NCBI RefSeq assembly: GCF_964355755.1
Contig: NC_092671.1
Coordinates: forward strand, 27,156,070 to 27,220,069
Length of the DNA stretch: 64,000 bases
Reading direction: 5' to 3'
Origin: Antedon mediterranea
Taxonomy: Eukaryota > Echinodermata > Crinoidea > Comatulida > Antedonidae
Program-made: the position numbers and the translations under genes
In this document: positions 1-11,600 of the stretch, piece after piece
Position numbering within the stretch: the stretch's first letter is position 1
Layout: the number at the start of each line of letters is the position of its first letter
The notes under the pieces: generated by a model
Database searches by the model: none
The model's input: only the letters and a program-made list of their open reading frames with translations
Told to the model about the DNA's origin: nothing

Positions 1-1304
1 TACTTATTTGTTTAGAAAATATATCAGCTACCATAATTTTTAACAACATAAGGGATTTTTTTAAATCTAGCCTATGGAAATTGGTTTTATTAAGGTGTTA
101 GGTTGCTGAAATTTCTAACAAGAATTTGTGAATCCTTGACTGTGATTGGCTATAGAGATAAATTACGCTCTCTAATTGGCTTATGCTTTTGTTTACTATG
201 AATCAGCATGGCTTCCGCTTCCATTGTAGTTTCTCGAATTCATACGTTTCAACATTTTGTGAATATTTAGGAAGTTAATCTTTATTTTTATCCATATATT
301 TTTTTTTTAAATAAAAAAAAAAAAATATTATGTACCACACAGTGATGCTATTTTCTTCTCAATAACAGCAAACTAGTCGAAAACAGATAGTCTTGTCACA
401 TAGATTGGCGGTACTTCATTGTTGATTTTCTCAAAATGAAGATTTCCTGAGCTAGAAAGTGACTCATATGTTTTCATTAATAACTATTCATATAATAAAC
501 CAATTTTAATAAACAACGGCTCATTATAAAGATAATTCAGATAATATTTATTTAGATAATAATGAATGAATATGTACAAAATAGAAAAAAGATATTAAAG
601 TGAACATAGATAAAGCAGTAATTGGTAGTCATTATTATCATGGATCCCTTCTAGAAGTTAAAAACTTGTCTCGTAGGGACCCACAACAAAACACATTACT
701 AAAAAAAGCTTATTAAATACAGATTACAAATACTGTATATAAAAATCTAAAAAATTATTATTTCCGATACTACGCCGATTTTGTGATGCCATGCCTCATT
801 TATTTATATTTTATGGCAGTTTCAAACAATGTTTCCACTAATGCCCAAAGTGAGGGCTGATTGAGGGCAGCAAATAATTAGTATAATTGTATGTTGACAG
901 TTTTTGTATAATTGCATCATAGTTTGTTAAGAAAAGCACTTTGAAAACAACACGGGCACAAGTTTTTTTAATCATTGTCCTGCATCTCCTGCAAATTTCC
1001 GGAAGTGGCCATATTGATTCTTGTCACACATGAAATACAGAGAAATGCGAGACAAACATTTGTAAAAATCTTTAAAAAATGTAAGCTGAGTGGAAAGTGC
1101 GAGTTGCAAGTTGAAACTAAAAAAAAAAATTTCATCTTCTCCTACACATACACAATTCAAGGTGGAGATTCTTTTTAAATGTTTATTTATCGTTTTTAAA
1201 ACTTAGAGTTAGGACTAGGTTGTGATCAGGATAAAAAATATGGTACTGCATTTTTTTGTAAACTAACTAGAAATTTTTCATTATAAATAGTTCTAAATGT
1301 GACC
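1..1304. other. AT-rich intronic sequence, no gene seen
   Basis: No exon-like frame, RNA gene or clear repeat boundary is visible here. The stretch is AT-rich with a poly-T/poly-A pair near 300-325. The two overlapping short open frames near 975-1178 have no recognisable domain. It is probably part of the neurabin intron upstream of the first exon seen in this window. Confidence 0.5.
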
Positions 1305-1820
1305 TAATAGGGAGGTTTCGCAACCTTACGAATACGATAACGAAAACGGATATGTCACACATTTGTGAAACTTTTGAGCTGATCCCCATTTCATATTTCG
1401 TAAAGCGTATTCGTGTTGACGAATATCACCAGTCATATTCGTAACTACAAAACGAGTACGGTATAGTTTTTGATCTATTTTGCAAATTTATTTTACACAT
1501 GTATTTGAATCAGGAATGATTCATGATTATAATATAATTATAGATTTATTGAATATAATTACTAAAATGCCAGGTCAATTTTGATAAATAGAATTTTTTT
1601 AAGTCCTCACTCGCTTTGATGTTACGCTAGGCCTAGGCAGCCAAGCACCAAGCAACATCGTACCTGCGCTTCACTCACATTTATCGCAGTCATATTTTGG
1701 ACGGCGCTTAATATTTCGTTGCCATGAGAAACATATTTTTACTTACTTACGAAAACGAATACGTGCGTGACGTATCCGTTTTCATTATCGTATTCATAAG
1801 ATTGCGAAACCTCTCTATTA
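1305..1820. mobile_element. Short TIR element (MITE), hAT-like target duplication
   Basis: The ends are inverted repeats: TAATAGGGAGGTTTCGCAA on the left and TTGCGAAACCTCTCTATTA on the right. Subterminal sequence is also inverted (AACGAAAACGGATA against TATCCGTTTTCATTATCG). TGTGACC flanks both sides (1298-1304 and 1821-1827), giving a 7-8 bp target duplication typical of hAT insertions. There is no coding capacity. A diverged copy in the opposite orientation lies at 31640-31906. Confidence 0.8.
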
Positions 1821-1827
1821 TGTGACC

Positions 1828-2376
1828 TAAATGTCTTATATATCTGAAGGATTTATAAGATGAATGTTGGCAGCTTTCAATTGTAAGAACTAGTTCTGTG
1901 AGAGAACTCAAACATGAAACTAGGTGAAAAAGAATTGTGTGTCAACTTGCAACATGAACAAATTGACTGTATTTACCAACTGTGTACTGCTCATTTAAAA
2001 GTCTTGGTTACTCAATAACCTATCAACATACTTGTCAGTTAAAGTTTGATCATTTTGTCGGAGAGCGTAGGCCAAACAGTTACTCCCCAGGAGTTCCTCA
2101 GTTCTAAAATGGCATACGCCATTCACACTTACAACATAACACACGTTTACTATCTCCTGGGATAATCTTACCAAGTAAAATAATTAGGTAAATATGCGCA
2201 TATGTTGTATTGATGTAATCAGTACAGGCCTATAAAGATTTACCGACATTACACACATTCATACCAAAGGTGATAATTTGTAATTACTATATGTAAAAAT
2301 CGTTCATTTGTGAATCAGTATTGGATTAATATCATTTCTAAGACAGAATTGGTATTCAATTTATTTATTTTTTCAG
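1828..2376. other. Intronic sequence before the first visible neurabin exon
   Basis: AT-rich, with no coding signal. It ends in the pyrimidine tract and CAG acceptor at 2361-2376 that precede the exon at 2377. Confidence 0.6.
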
Positions 2377-2607
2377 CAATCATATAAACAACCACCGACC
2401 TCACCGAATGGCAGCGCATTTGGTGATGTCTTTTCGGATGATGATCAACTTGTACAAGAAACTTTTGAGTTTGAGGGCAGCAGCTGCAGCGAAATCACCT
2501 CGCCTCTGACATCTGAACCAGAGGTCATTGCCCTCAAGTTAAAGTTGAAAGAAACCGAATATAAGAATGCAGTACATGAGGCAGAAATTGCTAAGCTTAA
2601 AATTCAG
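2377..2607 (+). CDS. PPP1R9A: Neurabin exon a (77 codons)
   Basis: Phase 0 at both ends. The acceptor is TTTTTTCAG and the donor is CAG|GTAATG. It starts QSYKQPPTSPNGSAF, has an acidic patch (SDDDQLVQETFEFEG), and ends in the start of the coiled coil (ALKLKLKETEYKNAV). Confidence 0.9.
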
Positions 2608-5600
2608 GTAATGTATTAATTCTATGCATATAAATCATCATCATTAGCTCTGGCTAGCATTTTTTGAAAACATATGTTTTACTTTGGTTGTTTACCTTAT
2701 TTTGAGTTAGCTTTGGTAGGTATTTCCCGTAGGTAGTTTAAGAGATAATATTGGTTTGAATCGTAATTTACTTGATTTATAATTGTTATACGAAACAATT
2801 CTAAGTACATTTTGAATTTTGAAAAAAATAGATTTCAAAATTATAGCCAAAAAACTGCAAATAGAAGTAGGGAAGGATAGGATTGATAATGGGATGAAAT
2901 CTTATCTTGTAATAATATATCTTCTAGCAACACCTACAGTAATAGCTCCAAAATCATTAAAGATGTATTGTCCCCCAAAAACATGAAACATGAAGATTAA
3001 TAAAATCAGACTTTAAATTGACCATTTTTGCAATTTTAATAAAGTTATTCAGTTCTGTAAAAAAAAAACCCAAAAAATATAATTTCACTTATAAAAAGAC
3101 AAAAGAAATAGTTAATTTTAACCAAAAACCATTGTCTAACAGATAAATAATTTTTTTTGCGATTTGTTTGGTCAAAGTGAATAACTATTACATGACATTA
3201 AAATGGCATAATCAACAAAACATTTCAACAACAAAAAACATTTTTCGAGGCACAATATATCTTTAAATGAAAAATCAAAAAAATCTTTTCAGTTCTATTT
3301 AATGAACTTTATTTCTCATTCTCAAAACATTAAAAGCATCAGGATGAAATGTATCCCAGATGATGTTTATGAACATACTCAAAATTACATTATCATTCAA
3401 TTACCTTACAATGTAATCTACTTTATTTTATGGAAATTAGGATAGAAACATGTGCATGTGTAGCCACATTAATGCATATGAGATTTTTTTATGTACAGTA
3501 GAACCTTCATTTTACGTACGGTTCGGACCGATAGGCATGCGTAAAACATGGGATTCGTAAAATCTAGGTTGGCCTATTTTTTAACTCCGAATACGTAGAT
3601 CGTAGCTAAAAAGGCTGCCGTGTTTGCCTACTTTACTGTACATCATGCAGGTGGCCAGGCTTACAGGCGTAGCAAGATGGCCTAACTAAAAAGGTACAGT
3701 ATATACAGGCTGTGCGATAATAAAGTGTAAATTAAAATATCCATGTATTTTCAATTAATAAAAATAGTCGCTGCTGTATAAGTGTAGGGGGAATGCATGT
3801 ATGTAGCTCTCTCACATAGCAAAGTTCCTCACACAGCCATGGCTTTGTGCTTTGTTGTTAAATTGCGCTCTCAATGTAAGAAAATGATGACGTCATTGGT
3901 TATTTTAAGCGTACGTAAAATCCAAGGAACGTAAAATCAGGGTACGTAAAACATAGGTTCTACTGTACATGAATTGTCTATCGCTACTTTTTGCCTTGAT
4001 AGCAATAAGGCACACTAAATTATTTCTGTTAATAGATAGCCTAATGGAAACTTTTAAACTGTATTACAATTTGGTAATACATTCCCTCTCTCTAGCCTAT
4101 AAGGTCCATTTTAACCCCTTTTCTGTCCTCCTGAGTGATTTTGAAATTGCACTGAATTATAAAATTGTTTTTTCTATTGTCTATTTATATTATTTTGTCT
4201 GTTAACACGTTTATTTGTCCTTTATGGCATCAGTAGCGAATACAATTGAAACTAGAACTTAAACTCGTCACTTGAGGACGAGTTTGGTTATCCGCCAGCA
4301 ACAAAACGTATCTTGCGCATTCAAGTACTTTTCAGTTATGACTTTTCCAAAAAGTAGCCAATTCAAAATTGAAACTGCCCTTTCAGTGTAATAACCAAAC
4401 AAATCCTTTTATTTAATTATTTTCCCGTGATGAGATTCGAACCCGGTACCTCTGATACCAAAGTCGGTTGCACTACACATCGAGCCATATGAGCACCTGC
4501 TGAAGAAAATCCGAAGAAAGAGTCCTCGTTCCTTCGGTATGTCGTGAACCCCTCGATGCAAGTTGATTATTACATATCGAACTTAAATCATAATTTTTAC
4601 TATGATGAAATCTTCACAAATTTTAAACAGTTACATATTATGAAAGTGCATACTTTTAAGTTTTATATATTAACATGTAAAGAAAAAAGATAAACGTTAT
4701 GTTTATTGTTTTGCTCTTTGAATATGTTTATGTTTGTTTGATGATAATTATTTCAAAAATTACATTTAATAAGCAAATAATGTAGCCATCAAACATTTTT
4801 TAACATTCAAGACTATAATAAATCACACCTATGATTCATACACTGCAAGAAAATAAAATAAAAAATAGGGGTAACCTGGCGTTCTGATGAACTGTATCAT
4901 TTTTAAAAGTAGACATATTTTGCAACATTTTCACATTTTTTTACGTTTTACGTGCGCAACCGGTCAAGTTTAACGTGCTCGTAGAACGCCATTTCAAGTT
5001 GAAACGTGAATAAAATAACGTAAAATTGTTAACCGAAGTTAGAAAAACACAATTTATGCAAAAGAAAGGCTCATACGCGTTCCCTGCGCCGTGCGCGCGT
5101 AAAAATGTGAGCACCAGTGGCAATTTTTTAACGCTTAAAATGACTTGAATCGCGTAGAAAGTTGATTAGAAATTTATTTTTCGCATTATGAAATTTTAAA
5201 CGCGCGTGCTTTCCATAGAAAGTTTGCGCATGATATGACTTGAATTTTCACAAAGTTTCAATACAAAATTACTTTTAGTTTTTATTCTATGATCAATCAT
5301 TGAAATTCATAAAATCATGCGTAACTTGCGCTGCGCAACTCGGACGTGACCGAAAACCTTATTACGACATCTTCAGATAGAGGTCAATCTTCTGATAAAG
5401 TTATACAATGTTATGTTAAGAAGATTTAGAGATACACTAGCAACAAAATTCGTGGAAAGAAAGAAGAATATAGAAAAAAAAAAAAAGAAAAAAAAAAAAA
5501 GATCCTGAAAATAACAAGGGGTTATCCGCTTGAGGCGGATAACCAATTAAACTCGAATACTGGATGTACTGTACTTGTCCAACTGGCTAATTTGCAAAAA

Positions 5601-8600
5601 CTCTGGATTTCCCAATGTGTGTAATGGAAAAAAAAATTGGGAATTTTGGATTAAGAAAAATCTGGGTTTGTTTTTTTTTTTTTAAGATTTTACAGTTTTT
5701 AATTATTATATTTTAATTAAAATTCAAACACATAAAAAACCCATGCCTTCTTAACTAAACTACGTAAACTAGTCGGGGTTTTTTTTTGGTATGATCTAAT
5801 CTAGACCAAACCAGGAATTTATTTAATTTCGTCACAACAAAATTACAGAAATATTATAGAAAATAATATCTGCGAAATTGGAAAAAAGACAGAATTAGAT
5901 ACATTACCATTTTCTGTATAATAAGTACCGTATATTTCGGTGTATAAGTCGCACTTTTGACCTCTAAATTAAGGGTGCGTCTTATACACCGAACATATGC
6001 CTCGCCACACAGATTGTACATATCGTCACCTTGTTGGCTAGGCCTGAGTAGGCTAGGCCTCTTATAGCTACAGTGTACTAACGTAACGGCAACCTGCCTC
6101 TGCCTAGTTTTCAAGGCATTTTAGCGTGATGTTATACTAAATATGATGAAAAGATTTGTTCATTATAGAGCTGTTTTAGGCGCTCCGATAAAATTTCATT
6201 TGTAAACGTTTACGATTGGAATAGGCTAGTATTTATTTATAGTTATACGCACGATTGCCGACCACCGTACCCCCAGCGCAAGCCCTTCTTGGCGGCCACA
6301 TGGTGTACGGTATTCGACTAGTATATTCTCCAGTTGATTATAGCATGGACCTAGCGTACACACTTCTTGGATACATAGATACTAATCGAATACGATTGTC
6401 CGTGAAAACGTGCGCCCTCTCGAAATGATCGAGCGAGGCTAGCCCACACACGTGCGTGTTACACACACGGTCATGCACTCGATGTTGCGGGTACGAAACT
6501 CATGAATAACAAGTTAGACAGAACTTGTTGAGGCTGGGCGCGGCCGAGCCTAGGTAAGAAAAAAGCTAAATAAAGAACGCCGTTGTAGATTAACAAAATA
6601 TATTATTACAATACTATTGATTACAATTTAAAAAAACATTGTTTTGATGAAAATATAAAGTGCGTCTTATACATCGACGATATAAATAATACCGATATTT
6701 TACTCTCAGTTAGGGGGTGCGTCTTATACACAGGTGCGACTTATACACCAAAATATACGGTACTGTATATGATACAGGGAAAAATGCCACCAAACAATTG
6801 CGATTAGCAATAACGCCTGACCAATCTGAATTTGTATATAATAGTAGTATATAAAACATAGTTTTGTACTGCATTTTTATACCATTTTCTTCGACACTGA
6901 AAAATGATCACTAACATTGATGATATATGATTGTGAAATAATCTCTTTTCACAAGTGGGACGTTGAAATTGTTTACCAGGAAAGAAGTAACTAGTAAGAA
7001 TGCATTGAGGTTTTTCAGATTAGAACGGGAAAATGATAACGACGCAACCATCATAATATACAGTAGCTCATTTTGCGATACCATTTTTGTTTACACTGAA
7101 AAATGTTCACTGACATTGATGGAACATGATGGAGAAATAATCTCCTTCACAAGTGGGACTTTCAAATTGTTTACCGAGAAAGAAGTAACTAGTAAGAATG
7201 CATTTAGGTTTTTCAGATTAGAACCCAAATTATAATATTACTCGCTTCGCTATTCTTGGGTTTCTAACTATTCAATCCTGGCGACATGGCGTGATAAAAA
7301 TCGTGTTCTGGACAAAGTGTTTACATCCATAATAAATGATGTAGTTAAATTATCAGTGTGAATTAGTGCTTAAACAGGACATATATTGTAATCAGAGCTT
7401 GATATCAATACCTACCTACTAAAATTGCCCTGATAAACAATAGTTTATTATAAACAAATCTAAATTGCACTGAATTGTTTATATTTTAAGCACTTATGAT
7501 ATTGATATTGCTATAATATTCCACCAAATTGTAACATTATGCACTGAGGAAAAGTTTATTTTGGCCAAATGTCAAAGCTGTAAAATTGACTACTGATAAA
7601 AAAAAAAGTCGAAAGTGACAACAATAACTAGATTTGAACTCGTCACTTTGACGAGTTAGTTATCCGCACGACAAACGCCACGCGCACGTCATACGTTGGA
7701 ATTTTGCACACGGAAAAAGATTATGGCATTATGACCTGAACTGAAGAATATCATATGCTGTTAGTGCTGAATTCTGTCAATTTTGTGTCATATAGTATAT
7801 ACAGTGCAAACGGTATAATCTGTATACATGTTACATACAGTGTAGAATAGGTGAAATTACGAGACCCCCCGTTTATTCTTATTTTTAACATGGCGACGGT
7901 ATCAAAATGAAACACTAAGATAGCAATTTCGGAAGGACATTATCTCAGCAACCACATCTCTGAATCCTCCAAATACGTGCCCCACACAGTACAAAAGGCT
8001 ATTCGTAAATTGAAAAATTCGTAAACTCGTTCTTGAATAACTCGATACATTCTTTGCTGTATGAGCGTACGTCGAGCGATACGTGTCTGTAAATTACCAA
8101 GAGTTGCAAATGAATTGCCGATCCTGGTTCAGACCTATGGAGTTGTACGCCGCGTACAATACGAAAGGAAAACGCCGCAGGTCTGAACCTTGAAATCCCT
8201 GGATGTAACATAATATTGACGCGTGTATCGTACTCATACAGTGAGCTGGTGCACGAACGATTCATACAAAGGACACCGCCAGACAAACGCGTACCTACTG
8301 TTTAGATCACGGCAGTCAGCATGCATAAAGTAGGCCTATTCCGTAAATCTTCTAATTGTAACCCTGGGTTCTTTGATTGTTTTTTAAGGGTGGGTAACTA
8401 TTAGAAGGGGGATTACTATTAGAGTAGTGGGTTACTATTAGAGTAGTGGGTTACTATTCATCTTAAATTAGGCACTTGAAAATAGTAACCCACCTCAACT
8501 ATTCCGGTCAGCAAATCATAGCAAAATAATAAAACAGTACGAATAAACAAATTTGTTTGAACTCTAACTTTATTTTATAAACTCAAAAACACTCAATCCT

Positions 8601-11600
8601 CCCCACTCTCGAGATCAACATGCATTATCTCCTTATTTTCAAAATACGGCTGCATCATAAACGACCAGTCTTCAATTAATAATGTAATTTTGTCAATAGT
8701 TTTTGTCACTCTAATATTAACCCCATGTGGGTTACTATTAGAGTAGTGGATTATTATTATAAATTGACTTATAAGGTGGGTTACTATTAGAAGGAAGGTT
8801 ACTATTAGAGTGTGGGTTACTATTAGAAGATTTACGGTATAGCCTTCCGACGGACATAAAAAATGTGTGGCTATGAAGTAAAGTACGTGTATCAACATCA
8901 TAGTGGATTATAGTGAATATTAATATATTACACTAGTAATATATTAATATATTATACTAGTACCGTACTGACGCGGGTATAAGCCCACCCCCCTTGAACA
9001 TGAAATAACGTCAAGTTTGGGGGGTGGGCTTATACCCGAGGATCCAAAAATGCCGATCGTCAAAAACAGCACATGTACACTGTGTATTCCACCATGCGAG
9101 CGAGCGCCCTCACGTGTACGACGTTGCCTCTAAATACACGAGGTGTAGAGTGTCTGAAAATTAAGCTTATAGTTCGTGTAATTTATCGTAGAATATCTTA
9201 TTTTAAACATCAATTGAACAAGAATTTATCAAGCAAAAAAGCAAGTATACAATGTTCGTTACATAGAAATGTACCAAAGAAATTTAATAAGCTTGTTTAT
9301 GGCAGCCGATACCAAATAGTGGTTTTCCGTTTTGGCGACTTGTAGCGTCGTGTGTGAAGCGATCATCGACCGCGATGGAGTGTAAACAAAACAGGACCGC
9401 TAGGCCTGATATGGCCTAGCGTATATTAGCCTAGCTTGGTTATGATCAAAGGTAGGTGTATTCGGTGTATGGACGTCGCCAAATACAAAATAATGTATTA
9501 CGACACACACTGTAGATCTTCGAATTAATGGGTGGGCTTATACCCGAGTGCCTAATTTTTCATGAAAATTAGTCAAAAGTTGGGGGTGGGCTTATACCCG
9601 AGTATGGGCTTATACCCGCGTCAGTACGGTAATATATTAATTTATATAACACCTAAATAAATTCCTGTCATTTGATTGGATGATTGTGGGTCACATGGCA
9701 TGCAATAGTACGCACTATTAAACGATTGTTTAATAGTACTTTTCGAAACATTTTTGTGTACGAAAAAAAAGTCTCGCGGATGAAAAAAAATCTAGTACAC
9801 AAATTATCCTATGATATGGCCGGCTCTGTACTGTGAAATACAACAGCGCCACCTGTCGTCTGGCCTCAGTTTCGTTTTCTTTTAAACATTTGTGTACGAA
9901 AAAAAAAAACGTTTCGCGGATAAAAAAAATCTAGTACACAAATTACCCTATGATATGGCTCTGTACTGTGAAATACAACAGCGCCACCTGTCGTCTGGTC
10001 TCGGTTTCATTTGTAAACACCACCGCGAGATATGCAACAGCAGCAGATATTTGTGTACGATTTGGACATATATGTACTAATTTCATTCAAAAAGGCGTTT
10101 AAATTAGCTTTAGATCGTTTTTAGGATTTTGATTAATTAATGGGGACATCCCTACAAGACGTGGAATTGTTGGAAAAACCATAATTAGCCTAGATAAGTT
10201 CCAATTGTCTGTCGAAGTTTTGCCTTTCAGCCAAGCTAGTACTAGTAGGCTACTAGGTCTAGCCTAGGCCATGCTAGTATTAGGCTAGGCCTAGCCTAGG
10301 CGTTTTAGCCTTGCTAGGCCTAGGATTGTTTGTTTGGTTGTTTGTTGACATAATTAACACAAAAGTAGGTGTGTTTACGAAATCCATATAAATATAACAT
10401 TTAATATAAAATTATTAAAAACCAAATGTTACTGTTTTTAATCAATGTGAATGAAATGTAGTAGGCTTTGGCTAGGGCTACCTTTTATTTGATTCAAATG
10501 ACAAGAATTTATTTAGATGTTATATAAAACAAATAATGAATGTTTATGAGTGTAATGGTACAAATAATGGCACTTGGTGAATGATGAAAGGTTATATTTC
10601 AACTCGGCTGCCTCGTTGAAATATAACCTTTCATCATTCACCTCGTGCCATTATTGTACCATTACACTCATAAACATTCATTATTTGTATAATATTACAC
10701 TATAATATCTATGGTATCATGTACTGTAGTTTACATTATAGCATCTGTATCAATATCATCTATTTACATTGATTAACATTTAATTTCCTCAACAAATAAT
10801 TTGTAAAATAAGATACTATAATGTAAACTACAATACATGATACCATAGATATTATAGTGTAATATATTAATATATTACTAGTGTAATATATTAATATATT
10901 ACTAGTGTAATTGCTGTAAATAAATATAGGTAGAGCTATAATAAACATTGAATTTGCCTTCTCACACAAAGTTCATATTGAACTTGAAAGCAAAACAAAA
11001 TACAGAGTGAATGATCATAACAATCGGCGATTAAATAGTCCACGTGTGTGAGGAGGAGAAAAAAAGTATGAATATGATCGTTTTGTTCAATGGTAGCATG
11101 CTGCATGAGAGTGTCTTTTCCGACCAATTACAGGTGCCATTTATCATGAATGTTATGTGCGAGAGTACCATTTCCGGCCATCTAGGGATGTCATTTAACA
11201 AAATTTCCTCCCCACAGGGCGGGGCAGTGTCCCAAATACTTAGTGTCCGAACCCCCCTTGACAGATCCTGGCTACGGCCCTGAACCACATATTACCGTGT
11301 AGGAGAAATTTGAAAACGTACAATATAGATGCGCGCCCTTTTAAATGTGATGAACTATTACGCAAAATATGAAAATACGCCTTTTTTTATTCAACTGGCC
11401 AAATGATGACGTCACAACATCCGATTGGCAAAATGTTTACATGAATTCGTATCTACAATCCAATAGCTTCCAGAAAACGTTTTAATCATGATTATCACGT
11501 TTTATTCTGACGAGCTATAACAGATTGAAATTTACTGTAAAGATGAAAATAAGTGACCCACGTTATTTTCATTTTTAGACATGATGACGTCATAAAAATT

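Larger units (their letters stand above)
7958..11282. mobile_element. 3.3-kb insertion block splitting element copy 2, 8-bp duplication
   Basis: AACCACAT occurs at 7950-7957 and again at 11283-11290, exactly where the host element is interrupted: an 8-bp target duplication. The right end on the minus strand begins CAGGGCCGTAGCCAGG, a hAT-style terminus. The left end does not show its inverted partner, so this is either a damaged hAT-type element or a composite. Inside lie two TIR elements, tandem duplications and two hairpins, listed separately. Open frames within are short and domain-free. Confidence 0.55.

Noticed and set aside
6963-7235. 90-residue open frame with internally repeated peptide
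   Set aside because: It is created by an in-frame 188-bp DNA tandem duplication; no domain and no splice or start context.
7999-8286. 95-residue minus-strand frame
   Set aside because: Lies in the insertion block over a fragment of the TTCAGA..TATGGAG MITE family; no recognisable domain.
9073-9345. 90-residue plus-strand frame
   Set aside because: Interior of the TIR element at 8961-9631; composition random, no transposase motif.
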